64,000 nucleotides of DNA from Mucidula mucida (lineage: Eukaryota > Basidiomycota > Agaricomycetes > Agaricales > Physalacriaceae), in assembly GCA_015501055.1 (NCBI GenBank), contig JADNYV010000014.1:310001-374000 (forward strand), read 5' to 3'. The stretch's first letter is position 1; each line of letters starts with the position of its first letter. This document shows, in pieces, positions 36,761-49,427 of the stretch. The position numbers and the translations under genes were made by a program. The notes under the pieces are model-generated. The model was given only the letters and a program-made list of their open reading frames with translations, ran no database searches and was not told the origin of the DNA.

Positions 36761-38629
36761 TCACGGCAAGTAACTAGAGGTCCTGGGATCCTCGTTCAAC
36801 AGATAAAAATTCTGCACAACCGGCGGGGATGGAGAACGCGACTGCTGATTCACTTTCAGACTCGCCGCTTCGGACCCACTCTGTGCCTTTTCAACATCTC
36901 TCTCTGCCTTGATCCTCGACCGGGTATCTTTCAGGACATCTTCCGGTGAGGATTTCAGGATCTTTCCGCGCCAAAACGCGAGCGCCGTCAAAACGACGAG
37001 CACACCCCATATGATGCAGACGATGATCGTCATTACAAGGTGAATAGTGTAGAGCGCCTGAAAATCAAACGCGTCGCCTAACCCGCGCGTGGCGGAAATC
37101 CATCCAACTGTAGAGCGTCAGAAGGTTACACTCATCGAGGATATACTACCTTACCATTTGGGAATGTAAGCGCCCAATCTGTGAACAGTTCATAAGCAAC
37201 ACGACAGCGGGAATCAAGAACGAAGACACGGACATCCTAAGATTTCATGTAGACCTTGCCGCTGCTTGTGTAACTTGTTCGCGTATGGCAAGACGTCGAA
37301 AACGAAAAAGTACACAGCTAATCCGTAAAGCATCAAGGCAGCTAGGACGTTGGCGGAGTACCAAACTTGTCCATCTAATCCAAGCTCAGGATGATACGCA
37401 AGACTGAAACGGATCAGCACGATTGGAGCTCGGAAGTACGGGTGCCGCCTACATCTTTTTCGATTCTTCGCCCAGATGAATTAAAGCCAACGTTGTGAAT
37501 CCCGGAGGACCGCAGACAATGAACGCGCTGTTGGCTTGATGACCGTCATAGATACCGGTTTGCATGATTCTGGTACGTTTCGTTGGTCAAGGTGGCGCAA
37601 TTTGCAATACAACTCACTTCATAACGTATATGCAGATATAGAAGAAGGTCATAAAGAACCCGAGTCCTAAATAGATGACGACTATTAACGCCACAGAACG
37701 ACTGGACAAGTCAGTACATACCTTGGAAGAAATACCCTGTAAGCAGGACACCCATTGATTTCCCATCTGAGGGGTCCAGTACAGATAGAACATTGAAGGA
37801 AATGACGCCAACAAGCATCTACATCATCCAACTCAGACGGCGCTGTGTACATGCGGTTATGACGTACCATCGGGAAGATCTAGAGCCGGGTAATAGTAAG
37901 CGCCACACAGTCCTCCAGACGAAGTCGCGAACGCACCAAAAATGCATAGGCGGGAGTAAAGTGGGTCAGATCATGAGGTCGGCCGAACCAGATCATAAGC
38001 ATTGGGAAACAGATCGCGAGGGAGAGTGCTACGTATACCCTGGGGAACGTGAGAGGCGTACGAGGCGGATGCGGATAAACGATGTACCAGAATAGAACGT
38101 AGCTGAGCTGAGGACTCGAATGGGCGTAATTGATGGTACCGATGATGATGGTGGCTAGGCATAACACCTAGAAGTTCGTGAGTCGCAGCGAGTAGGATAC
38201 GTCGCATATACGGACCATGAGTGGTATGAAAGTCCCTTCGACCGGATGTTTTATTAGTCTCCATGTCCGGCTAGGATAGACTTCAAAAGGCGTCGGTGAT
38301 AGGAAAGAATGGAGAAGAGATGACGCACAAGTGACTTGGAGAGATAACATCAAAACGTTGAATGCGAAGATCACGATGCTCAGAGAGTAGAACACCGTTT
38401 CAATAGTCGTTAACCATGACGGATGGTTATGAATGCCAGATAGTGTGAGATATACCGCGCCTGTACCCATCCCGACAGGGAACTATGAAAGCAAGTCAGT
38501 GTACGACATGTAAATATTCTGGCCACTCACAGCCTGCCATGACCAGCCATGAATGTGGCGAGCAACGCTGCTGACGTGATGGCGGGGAGGGTCGGACGAG
38601 GCGGGATGTGGGTGTAGACAGGAAAACAT
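36761..38629 (-). CDS. TDT/SLAC1-family anion transporter, tandem copy B (Mae1/Ssu1-like)
   Basis: Paralogue of copy A in the same orientation. It starts MFSCLHPHPASSD at 38629 and reads HGWSWQA | FPVGMGTGAVYLTLSGIHNHP across the first intron, exactly as in copy A. Other shared blocks: LTTIETVFYSLSIVIFAFNVLMLSLQ, TWRLIKHPVEGTFIPLMV, PMLMIWFGRPHDLTHFTPAYAFLV, GFFMTFFYICIYVMK. The last helix is IIVCIIWGVLVVLTALAFWRG, followed by a longer charged C-tail with NQQSRSPSPPVVQNF. No frame breaks. Whether it carries dicarboxylate or sulfite cannot be read from sequence. Confidence 0.82.
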
Positions 38630-39654
38630 GTCAAGTGAGGAGTTGATTGAGATAGGCTATAGCCATAGCCATGCAAAGCTATATAGGCGTCGCAAGAACG
38701 ACTATTAATGAGCAGATCGGGCACACGGAGGGCACGTAAAGGGACCTGGGTACTTGTAGGTTCCAGGCCCCGCTCGTCGTATGGCGATCCGGCCGAACAA
38801 GTCGATAAGACTCTTCTGGCTGCTTTAAATTTACGAGGCGCCTTTGAATACGACGAAATAGCTATGAGTTGCCTTGTTTTCTTTCGGTATAATTGTAGGA
38901 CTGATTACACTGTGAGAAGGTTATTGAATTCAGCAGCGGCAAAGAACCACGGTACCAATACACAAGGCTGATGGTGCGGTCGCAGCTGGCTGGTGTCAAT
39001 TTCCGCAGGATGCACCCAAGTGTCCTCGAGTATGTATGAAAGTGCGTTCAGAATGCAGTATTGAAACATGCATGGCATTGCTTTGAGCGCCATCCGTGGA
39101 CTCGGACCTCCGGAATCCATGGACACAGCCATCAACCTCAAGCCTTCAACCAGGCATTGGCGTGGAAGTGGAGGACTTTTGATTATGCCGTAAAAACCGT
39201 CGGTGCGAGGAGGGCATGGCAAGTCGGGTTCCATGGCAATTGGATCGTGTTATACCATTCGTGCATGCAGGAGAACATGCTGATAGACTCTGAGATCTAG
39301 GCGAAACGAGCGTTCCGGAAGCGTCCGGGACGAGGCAAGAAGAATCCGTGAGTCGGGGCAACGTCGGTACATAGACCCCATCAGAGACCGCGAGATACAT
39401 GATTCTTTGGTGCATGTGGTAGTGTGAGTCCCCGGCGCAGTCCCTTGATGACAGTGGTAAGGCGGCGAGTACAAGAGCACGATAGCCGAGTGCAACAAAG
39501 GAGAGCACCGATCATATGAGGAACAATAAAATTAGATGATGACACATAACCACGCTCTTGATCACGACCACCATATCCTTGATCCACCGTCTGAGCTTCT
39601 CTACTCGACAACCTCGACGACGACCTCGACAGCGACAACGACCTCGACCTCATC
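38630..39654. other. 1-kb intergenic region
   Basis: Between TDT copy B and MED19. A minus-strand frame of 109 codons (39234-38905) and a plus frame of 87 codons (38708) have no recognisable motifs. Contains the TDT B promoter and, near 39580-39650, a repetitive CGAC/CTCGAC-rich leader just before MED19. Confidence 0.35.
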
Positions 39655-40981
39655 ATGAACAATGCCGTTGCTGGCCCCTCCCGCCCACCGACACCCCAAA
39701 TGCCAGTCTCGGATCCTATTCCCTTATTTTTTCCACCACCAGGTTTGGCCCTTTGACCAGGGCATATCTCGACGACGCTGACCTTGTCCGTCTCGCACAG
39801 CTCAACAAGAGCCTCCGGTATACTTTAGAAGCACCCAGGACCTGCTTTCCACGTTCAATCTCCTCGACGCCTACGACAAGTATGTCAAGGCCCAGGACGA
39901 CATTGAACCATCCTCGCCATCGGCAGACAAGGGAAAAGGAAAAGAGAAGGACGGACCTGTGACGGCGGCGAGCCCGCTACCACAGACGCCGGCTGCCGAT
40001 CCCGACGATGATGATCCAGGTGGCGCCAAGGGTGACAAGAAGAGAAAGCACACGTACAAACATCTCATCAAGGGAGCGCCAGGTGCGTAGCCTATATGCT
40101 GTTCTGCTCTCTCCAGTCTGACAGCGAGCTACAGGAAAGCATTCGATGAAGAAGGACGACTATCTCATCACCGCTATATCCGTTCCCCCGAAACAACGCT
40201 TAAAAATCGCTCCTTCGACTCTCGCACACAGCGCGAGGCATTTTCAGTCAGCCTGGAGGGTCTCAAAGGCGTAAGATTTCAGCTATCAAATTGGATAACT
40301 TTTTCATTAACCCGACAGTGGAACGTCAACGCACTCGTCCTCGAATCGGCACAGGCTCGAGAGGACCGGAAGAAACGGAAAGAGCTCAAGCGGCTCGCCA
40401 AAGCCCATCAATCGCAGCCACAGACGCCTCTCCCGCAAGCGCAGACGCCTGGCCCCACACCATCATCACCGGCCAATGCGGGAACACCACGGCCGCCCGT
40501 CGCCAGGCCAGGCAGTGTCAAGCCTCACCTGCCTCCGGTACAGGTCAATGGATTACCTACTGGACGCGTTGGCACAGGCACTCCGCGGACAAATACACCA
40601 CACCCTCTTAGTGCTCCACCCGTCAGTGCGAGTTCATTACAGCTACCCGTTAGGGTCAAGAAACGGGAGAGAGACGAGGCTCCGTCTACTAGCGCACCAA
40701 CGCCGGCACCGCAGACCCCGGTACGTCCCTTCATCATCGACGTTGATATGTCAATCTGATCACCGTCCCTTAGACCTTGGTATCGCCTCAAATTCCCAAG
40801 GCGATCGTTGGAGCAAAAGCAGGTATGGCTGGCATAAGGCCACGGCCACTCAAGAAGCAGAAATTGGTATGCATGCCTCTTGTGCACAGGCCGTTCTGCT
40901 GACCTTCTCCCTCAGGACGTCCAAGGCCAGGCTAGGGACAGCACTGTACCCATTCAACAGCCTACGCCGCAGGGTGTCTAG
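39655..40981 (+). CDS. MED19: Mediator complex subunit 19 (ROX3)
   Basis: Head-module subunit of the RNA polymerase II Mediator in the nucleus. Starts MNNAVAGPSRPPTPQ. A 59-nt intron follows LFFPPP, then QQEPPVYFRSTQDLLSTFNLLDAYDK. The diagnostic Med19 core is visible: TYKHLIKGAPGKHSMKKDDYL, VPPKQRLKIAP, then in the next frame SRTQREAFSVSLEGLKG, and WNVNALVLESAQAREDRKKRKELKRLAKAHQ. A Pro/Gln/Thr-rich disordered tail runs through two more introns to DSTVPIQQPTPQGV. One base appears missing in the CC/TT stretch at about 40211-40215, since the core motif continues directly in the other frame. The gene is therefore probably functional. Confidence 0.85.
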
Positions 40982-41432
40982 GACTCTCTCCCTTTTCACG
41001 TTCCCACCCCATTTTCCTGTTGGCATCTTTCTTGCATCATCAATCACAGTTTGTCCACCATGCATTTCCTCTGTTTTCACCACATCTTTACACAATTGCA
41101 TAGTTACTCATTCCCATTGACATTTGCCACTCTAGTCGTTTTAGCTGTAGACTTTTCGAACGCGTAACGTTTACTTTTTGGCACCTCTCACCGCTTGAGA
41201 GAATGTCTACCCTTATCAAGATTCAGAACGTAAACTTTCAATGGGGCGATTAGGTGGATGGCAGATGAAAAAGGTACCACCTTGTGAATCTCCGGGAACA
41301 CGCGTCACCTACTGAAAGGTCCATAAATTGTTCGTAAGCGTAACAGCGCTACTATAGTATAGAGTAACAATAAGAATAGAGGAATTAAGTGGATACATAT
41401 ACGCAGAGCAATGCGGCAGAAAGTCATTATCA
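40982..41432. other. Convergent 3' intergenic region
   Basis: Between the convergent MED19 and Ivy1-like genes. Contains both 3' untranslated regions; no gene seen. Confidence 0.4.
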
Positions 41433-44329
41433 TCATCTTCGTCCAAGGTTCGTAACACTCCGATTGCTGATGCCACTGCTGGCATCGTAGCTTCTCCGTC
41501 CCCCGCTGACGATCCGACCATCCTCCCGGGTATTCACCGCGAGCATCGTCGTGCTCGCATTCTTCTTCCCATCAATTGACATGCCCTTTACAGTGTGGTT
41601 GTTGTTCCGCTTCACATCTAGCCCCGCCACGATGGGCATGCTCAGCCGCCGCATCCACCCGCCCTTGCTCTTCTCCCCAGGACGTGTCGCCTTGACGCGT
41701 ATTTGCACGTTTCGCACGTGCAGTATGGCGGATGCACGCGTTCAGCTGCGGCGATTCAGGCAGCGGGCTCGTATGAGGCATGCTCTCGTCGCTCGGGGTG
41801 CGGGACGACGACGGGATGTTCAAACTCGTGCCATACTGCGACTGGCGGGGCGTCGTCGGGGTCGTATCATATCGCTCGCGTTCTCTCATCAACAAATCCC
41901 TCTGCCTCTCCAGCTCACCTGCGGCCCGACCGCCACCAGCACCAATCCCAGCATAACTCTCCCGCGACATCGGCTGAGGCATGTTCATGCGTGTGCCATC
42001 CCGTTGTCTCTCCAACTCTCGCGCCTTCAGCTCAATGTCCAGCTCACGTGCGCGCAACTCCTGCTCCTTCTCCTGAATTTCCAACTCCTCCAGACGTCGT
42101 TGACGACGAAGCGTGTCATCGTCTAATAATGGTTCAGACTGTCGATTTAAAAGCTCTGGGCGCGACCGAGGGGCTCTGGGAAATGATAGCCTTCCGGGGA
42201 CCTTTGTCGGGGTCCAAGGTCCCTGAATGACGCCTCTGCTTGCCGGGCTTGGCTGAAGGTATCCAGAGTAGGTAGATTACGGGACGGAGGTGGAGATGTC
42301 GCTCGTATGCGCGGGGATGAAGGCCCGTCCGTTGGTTGGTAGCGCGTCGCAAGATTGGGCACACTCAGTGGTAGACGAGGAACTGGTATTTCCTTTGGAG
42401 GGGGTGAACTAGCTCCCGCCTAGTCGCACATGTCAGTGAAATTGACGAGAACAACGAAAAGAAAACAGACATTATAAGAATATCTATTTCTCATAGCAGC
42501 AACGATACTGCCATTACTGGCTGCCGTATCACTTCGCTCAACGGGTTTAGGTTTCAACGGTTCTCCATTTCGTCCTTGGGCAGTAGGCTTGTATCCAGCA
42601 CCAAATTCGCGATCCTCGTTATACTCACTTTTCATCTGTCCATTTGAAGGTGGTGCCGATTTGGGCTGAGAGGATGTCTTGTCAATATCTACGCGACCTT
42701 CAAAAATTGTACCGTTGGCCGATTTAGGGTGATGCGAATCGGTATCTGCAAAGGACTCTGTCACGGGTGGCGGAAGAGTTGACGTCCGCAGCGGGAGTGG
42801 TCGCCGTACATCGGAATGATCTGACGTATGACCATTGTGGGTAGCAGCCGCCGAGTCGTTAATCTTTGCTGAGGGGAGGGAGGAGTGGAGATGGGAGAAT
42901 GAGATGTATTAGAGTCATCTTGATGGCTCTCTGCGCGACCGTCGGGTTGGCGGGTAACAGGAGTCGGAAAAGTGACGTGAGAATTAGATGAAGACTGCGA
43001 CGACTGTTCAAATGAAGGCTGCTGCCTCTGAGAAGGTGTGAGGGGAGGTATAGGGTAGTGAGTAGGTGGTGCTGGGAACGCCGATAGCGAGCGGACAGAG
43101 CCTGTGTTTGGATCTACAAGTGGTCGTGGCGGCTCGAACGAGGAAGGAGGATTAGATTTGGTATTGGGAGAAGCAGCAGGATATCGTGGTCCTTGAGGAG
43201 ATGCCAAAGGTGTAGGAAACTCCCTGTCTTTGTCCTGAAGGTTAAGCATGGGTGGTCGAGATGCTGTGCTCTGTTCAGTCGGTTCCCGGGTATTCGTAGG
43301 ATCGACGTTGCGATAAGTGGGGGGAGGGTATCGTTCTTCTTCATTTGCAGGGGGACGGTTCGAACTAATTATTCCCTGCTGGTCCTGGCGGTACTCCGCT
43401 TCCTCGTCAATGTCAGGGAGATCTGAAGGCATTGGACCACTCCAGCCTCCTTCGCAAAGAGCACGGTATTCACCCAAGGGACCGACAGTGGGGGCAAACC
43501 TGCGGACTCCTTCGCATGATCTGATCCATTCACAATCCGCTAGTCGCGACACGCATGCGGCAACGCTGAAAGTAGTTGAACTGTGTCTTTGAGAAATGAG
43601 GAGAGTATGGTTGCTATATAAAATGGTCTGATGAATATACAGGGTTAATGTGAAAAAAACTCACTATTTCTCCTGGGAAATTTCTGGGCCTAGGGAGCTG
43701 ATGAGGTTGATGTAGCGTGCATGTTCGTCACTCGCGTCGCGCGCATTCTTCTTTGATTTCTTCTCGTATACCTGACCTATGGAACATTATGGGCGGCCAA
43801 GTAGATTATATGCGTCCTAAAACATACCAGCCTGCTTTATCTTGCCATTTGCGGCGAATATCTTGTCGTCATGAGTTTTTTCCTCTTTCTGAGGCCAAGT
43901 TCGTTAATGACTGGGCAGGAATACCTTGAAATATACATACAGCGAGTTTCTTGAACCATTTCTTGACTTCGTTGCTGATTGCATCGTATTCCTTGTCTGC
44001 TATCTTTGCAAACTTGGAATCTATGTCGGACAGAGCTTCGAAGATAGTCGCACTGGCGTTGAGTGCATTCGCTGGGGTGTTATCAGAGACCGAGCGGATT
44101 GGATGTAACGCGATAGTTGCGCACCTGCGACGTCGTTGGTTGCCTTTGAGCCAGCATTCTCCCGTAAAGCCTTTGCCAGCTTCTTCTGCAAAGAGACAAC
44201 TGCTCCCGCAGCCTCGCAGTAATCGTTCAAAACCGAAAGCAACGTCTCCAGCGACTTGCACGACTTGTGGACGTCGGCTCGCTCATACAAAATGTGGGTG
44301 CTCGTCGTCGCCGTCGTGGTTGTCGCCAT
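41433..44329 (-). CDS. Ivy1-like IMD/I-BAR-domain protein with disordered tail
   Basis: Basidiomycete relative of yeast Ivy1, a membrane-curvature (I-BAR type) protein that binds phospholipids and Rab/EGO partners at the vacuole. It starts MATTTTATTSTHILYERAD at 44329. The helical domain is HKSCKSLETLLSVLNDYCEA, SLQKKLAKALRENAGSK, NASATIFEALSDIDSKFAKI, EYDAISNEVKKWFKKLA, QVYEKKSKKNARDAS and HTLLISQRHSS, up to EGGWSGPMPSDLPDIDEEAE. A long Pro/Ser-rich tail carries a coiled coil (LEELEIQEKEQELRARELDI), a cysteine cluster (PPYCTCETCKY) and a basic end. Single-base losses are inferred at about 42873-42876 (G run), 42152-42157, 41742-41748 and 41697-41702. Confidence 0.72.
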
Positions 44330-44416
44330 CCAAGGAGGCAGTCAGTCGTCCAAGAATAAGATGCACCGTCACGTCACGATAATACATCCTTCTTTCAACC
44401 ACCTCTGTTATCCACG
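44330..44416. promoter_or_regulatory. Putative bidirectional promoter, Ivy1-like / SAM-domain genes
   Basis: Only 87 bp separate the two divergent start codons; shared core promoter elements are inferred from spacing. A CCACCTCTGTTATCC segment lies just before the plus-strand start. Confidence 0.45.
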
Positions 44417-46378
44417 ATGAGCAAGACAGAGACTTTTGTATTTCCTAGGCCAGTTTCTCCAACAAAAGACGACCTCCGTCCAAATCCACATCCCTACAAC
44501 ATCAAGACCAGCTCGTCAGGCGTCCTCAGTCGTTCAAACTCAAATGCCTCTTCAGGCGGTGGCCACCACTATGTACCTAGCCCGTCTCCCAGCCCATCGA
44601 GAGTCAATTCCATCTCCAACAAGATGACTGGGCACGGTCATCGGTACAGTCGCAGTCTTAGCTCAGATGGACCACGGCCTCTGCCTATTCCCCCACAGTC
44701 ACCTTCGAGCACTTCAGAGGACGTCTTCGCAGAATCTCCTGCCAGCAGCGAAATGTCGTCGTCGCCGCGAAGAGCACGGCGCGCAGATACCTTGCCCACT
44801 CCTCCAGGAGGCGTCCAGCAGCGCTTGCCGGCTCTCGACGAGCTCCCTTCAAATCCAAAGGCTTGGACACCCTCTCAGCTCTCACTTTACCTTTCTACGA
44901 CTCTGCGGGTCAGGTCGGGAGAAACACTACAGCTCCCCGCTCCAGTTGCGCAGGATATCGCCAACTTTGTCCGGGAAAGCAAGATCTCGGGCCGGAGCTT
45001 TTTGAGAATGAAAGAAGACGATTTGGCGCAGTAAGTGCTTGTCGTGGAGATTATCAGCCTTCGTCTAATCCCCCTTAGATTCGAAATCAACAAGCTTTGG
45101 CGATCGGCGCTTCTCTCTGCTTCGCGTAGTCTACGCCAGAGCGTCCTTAAAGGACGCATCTGGGGTTTCGGCAGTGCGATTGAAGAGACTCCATGTTCTC
45201 CCATATCCGCCTCTGACGACGATACCACCCCACATCGGCGACGACGCTCAACGTCTTTGCATGAAACCCACTCCTCCAATCCTTTCCTCAATAGTTCATC
45301 ATCAGTCGAATCTTTGCGCGATGCTAGTCCTGTTCGTCGCAGTGCAATTCGAGAAAGCGCTCTTACAGGTAGATTCAGAAATGGTCGCGTCAAGGGCATG
45401 GTCAAGTCTTTCGAACGCAGCGGAAGCATTGATGAAGGTACCGCCGATTCTAGCAGCGCGAGTAGGCGCGAACGCAGCAGCAGCAATGCCAGCAGCGGAA
45501 GCAGCATCTACGACACCGCTGAAGCGGAGGACAGTGACAACGCGTATGCTACAGCTACCGCTCGTCCTTCATCCAACCGTCCTCTTCCCATTCCCCCTTC
45601 GGAGAGTCCCATTGCCTTAAACAGCGGGGACGACTTACCGATGGAAGAACTTCTCCGGCAAGAAGGCATATACCCTCAATCCCACAAATCAACGCTCGAT
45701 CGACCTGACACCTTTGTCAACAAACGCAAATCCAAGCGCCGTGGTGTCGGTGTGCACGCTTGGGAAGCAGAAGCGGACGGCTTTGACGATCGTGTCACTA
45801 TAAAGCGCGTCATGCCCATTCCTGGCACCGGCATTGAAGATCTCTTCGCACTGGCGCCCATCGCAGCCGGAGTATCTCCCTCCAAGGTAGATGCAGCCAT
45901 CGAGCCCATGATGCTCGTAACACCATTTGACGAAAACAAACTCGAGGCCGAGGTGGAAGAGACCAAGAGGCTCATTGGGCAGTTGAGGAAGAGAATTGAA
46001 GTGGTGGAGAAAAAGGTGGACGATATGGAAGCGAAGGAGGCGGCGCGTGAGCGTGAAGAACGCCAGCGGGAGCGAGAGGCGGAATTGAAGAGGCGCCGGC
46101 ATCGGTCCCCTACTCCTGTTGCCGCACCGGCACCTCCTCCTGCTTCCATTATCGGCCGTGTGTTTTGCACTCTGTTTGGTCGAGACGCGCTATCAAAGCT
46201 GCGCGCGTCCAAATCCAAATACCTGACTTCGTCGTATTTCGAGCGCCTCGCCGAACCGACGACGCTCAAGGGTCTGCCCTCGTATTTCTTTTTGGTCGGC
46301 CTGGGTGTCTGCGCAGTGGTGCTCAAGGTGCTCATGCGCAAGAGTGCTATCATTGGGCTCGTGAACAGTAGGCGATAG
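44417..46378 (+). CDS. SAM-domain protein with coiled coil and C-terminal membrane anchor
   Basis: Two exons (44417-45030, 45079-46378) give an intact protein of about 637 residues. The N-terminal ~140 residues are Ser/Pro-rich and disordered. A SAM-like helical domain follows (WTPSQLSLYLSTTLR...SGRSFLRMKEDDLAQ|FEINKLWRSALLSASR), probably for oligomerisation. A long low-complexity Ser-rich region leads to KRVMPIPGTGIEDLFALAP, then a coiled coil (EVEETKRLIGQLRKRIEVVEKKVDDMEAKEA) and an Arg/Glu-rich helix. A C-terminal hydrophobic helix (SYFFLVGLGVCAVVLKVLM) lies about 15 residues from the end, so the protein is probably tail-anchored. I know no characterised ortholog. Divergent from the Ivy1-like gene, 87 bp apart. 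Confidence 0.7.
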
Positions 46379-46673
46379 TTTCTTGGTTTGACTGTTTTTG
46401 TGCTTTGCTTGCTTGATCCCTGATGACACCTTACGATTATTACGACTATTATTCCCTCTGCTTCGAGATATCAATATATCCTTTCGCTTTATTTACGCTT
46501 GTACCTTGACGAATTTAATGATGAGTTATCCAGTTGCTACATTGGCGCTTGTCTCTTCGTAGTGTGAGCATCGATGGGATTATATGCAGTATGTATATAG
46601 TATGGACGTGCGTAGATGAGGAGCAGAAAAGCAAGTAAAATAAGTTATTTCGAAAGCGCCGTCGTCCTCATCA

Positions 46674-49427
46674 TCAGTTCCGCTGCTGCTGTCGCTTAAT
46701 ATCATCCCGCAGCCCGCTGTACAGCTCGTCCCGCATTTCTAACTGCATCCCTTTCATCAGGAGATTCCGCTGAAACTTGACCTTGTGTTCCTTCTCCCCG
46801 TACACTCCATAATCAAAGTCTTTTCTCCTCTTCGACAACCCTCCAGCCAATATGCCCTCGATGGCGCGGCGAGTCCGCGGCAAGAGGTCATCCTGCACTC
46901 TCTGCAAGTCGGGGAAACTCGTCGGACGCCTGTAGTGCATCCAGGCATACAAGCTCAAGCAAGCATACATTGTCTCCATCGTGTTGAGGAGTTCCTTGCT
47001 CGTTGGCAGGAGAATGTTCGCCCCAGACGACGCGTTCGGGACCCCAAGCGCGACCTCCGCTGCCTCCAAATACTCCACATAGCCGTATGGTCCCGACAGA
47101 CTATCCTTGAGAACTTCGTCAACAGGCACAACCAGATCTGTTATTAGACGGCTGAACAGACTGCGAATATAGGGATGGGCTTGCAGATCACGGACAGGAA
47201 GGGGGGCCGCCAAAGTGAGCATGGTGATGTCAAGCGGGATTTTATCTAGCCCCAAGCCAATTCCGTCCATAAAGTCGATAATGGGCTCCCAATTGGATTC
47301 GTGCTTCTCGAATCCGCTATATCGTAGGTGCGAATGGCAACGTCCGACATATCGGTGCGCATTCAGGATAAGCGGAAGTGTGTACTGGACACTCGCTTTG
47401 GATAGAACGCGCAAGCCCGCTTGCACGGATTCGAGAGTTGGGTTGACTTTGGCCGTGTAAAGCGGGGGCGGCGTAAGCTCTATAGTACGGCGAAGGAAAG
47501 GAAGATCGCCTGGATTCAGAGTGGTGACTGCGCCAACGGTAGAGGTCGGCTGGGGGGGTGCATGATCGGATGGTGTATTTTCAGCTTTGGTTGGCGCGTG
47601 GAGTCCGTATCGACCAGCTCGTCCGGCGATCTGCTTGACTTGGCTTACAGTCAGCGGCATCCACCGACCATTGGAGCCATTGTGCACTTTTGCCACTTGA
47701 CTAAATATCATGCGCCGAATTTTTCTGTGATTCTTATAAGAAAACAGATAGATAGGTCCAATTAGAGACTTACAAGTTGAGACCGAGGCCAAGCGCGTCG
47801 CTTCCTACCAACACGTCCGCCTTTCCCGTGTTGAAATGATCAGCTTGCTCACTCCTCACTTCTGGAGGAAGACGTCCGTAGATGGTAGCTACACGGAAAC
47901 CCTTCTCTTCCAACTCCTTCTTGTATCGGAAGATATGGCCACGTGAGAAGGCGACTAGACAATCTCCAGCCTGTACGCGACCCAAGTCGGATTCAAGCGA
48001 CTGGTCTTCAACTACAAGTGGAGATAAACGGGTATACTCGCGGATTTCCAGTGAGTCTCCACACGATTCGACGAGGGTCCGAACGAGGGGGATGGCGGTG
48101 GCCTCTCCACAGAGATGAATTTCGGCTGCATTGAGACCAAGCACCGCCGCCGTCCAGGCGAAACCACGGTCTGGATCCGAAAGAAGTTGAATTTCGTCGA
48201 TTACTCCAACATCATAGACCGTGGCGTAGTTGACCATCTCTACCGTACACGATATGACCTGCGCGAATGGTGACACAATTTTGACTTCTTCGCCAGTGAT
48301 CATGTTGGTTTCGCGGACCCACTTCTGTTTACCGAGACCTTTTTTGATGATAGCCTTGCCAGACGTATCCAGGTTAGTGTCCTCTTCCCCAGCGACTTCC
48401 TCGTCCCGAATCTGACTCTCGTCGACGCCTTTGGGGACAATAGTGCCCATATTCAGTCGTTCCCAGATTTCATGCGCGAGTAGCCTAAGCGGACCGGCAT
48501 ATACACCAGTTGGAGCAGCAGCCAATGCCCTCAACGCCGCATGCGTTTTGCCGGAATTAGTCGGTCCAACATGTAGAAAGAAACGGCGCTTCAGGGTGCG
48601 CGCGCCCATGTATAATGATGGCGTTGGTGCGGCGACTGCAGTAGAAAGGGCGGTCATTTGCTCTAGAACTGAAGCAGGGAAAATGTTTTCCTGTGTGTGC
48701 GCGCGGGCGATGGGGCTTCCTGCCCATGCGTACAGAACGTTGGTATAGACGAGATCCATGTAAGAATCAATACCATCGCCTAATTCCGACCTAGCGAATC
48801 TCGCCAGACTAAAACCAAGCGCGTCCTGACCGCGTTCGTCAATCTCCCGCTTCTGTGCATCGGTCATGTCTCGGATTGGGGTAAAAGTGTCGGCGGGATC
48901 TGCCTCGTCATAGCGCACCCGTCCAGCTGCAGCGTCAGAAGCAAAAGCGTTCAATACTGTCGGTAGGTAAGAGGCATGAATTCCGAACAAGGCCAGTCTG
49001 TTCTTCACGCGGCGTGTTTTGGTCCAACGCTTTGCATTTGCCTCAAAGAAAGACAGAACCTCAGAGGCAGGGGAATCTGGGGTGAGCGGGGAAGGAGGAA
49101 TTAATAAGCTGGGATTTTGAGCGAGATCGGGAATGGTGAGGGCTAAAGAGAATGAGTTTCAGCCGAGATGAAAAGACGCGACGTACGCTTGCTATGGTGG
49201 TCTTCGTCCGGGCTCGTGTACGGCGTGAAGCCCACTTTGTTCTGAATCTTACCGCGACTCTGCCATGATGGCGCCAAAGTCGCCGCCTTTGCTTTCAGTT
49301 TGGCCGCGTGTTTCTTTGCCGCCTTTGCTGAACGGTACCGCACACCAAGCGCATTGAAGATTTGCGGGCCGCGCGACGACGACGCCAGCGACGAGGAGCA
49401 CGGCCTAATCGACCGACATAGCGACAT
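46674..49427 (-). CDS. SUV3: Mitochondrial ATP-dependent RNA helicase SUV3
   Basis: DExH RNA helicase of the mitochondrial degradosome, which unwinds RNA for exonucleolytic decay. The start MSLCRSIRPCSSSLASSS at 49427 is a good mitochondrial presequence (upstream in-frame codons lack ATG). Motifs: Walker A VGPTNSGKTHAAL, DEIQLLSDPDRGFAWT (motif II), GLRRLA-type PLRLLAHEIWERLN (Ia), SRGHIFRYKKELEEKG, GSDALGLGLNL (V) and QIAGRAGRYG (VI). The C-terminal domain includes YFEKHES-like CHSHLRYSGFEKHES and ends DDIKRQQQRN. Introns lie after DEDHHSK and after GLGLNL. No frame loss. Convergent with the SAM-domain gene, 295 bp apart. Confidence 0.93.

Noticed and set aside
41572..42230. Plus-strand ORFs of 175-191 codons over the Ivy1-like tail
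   Set aside because: They are antisense shadows of the Pro/Ser/Arg-rich minus-strand tail and its coiled coil.
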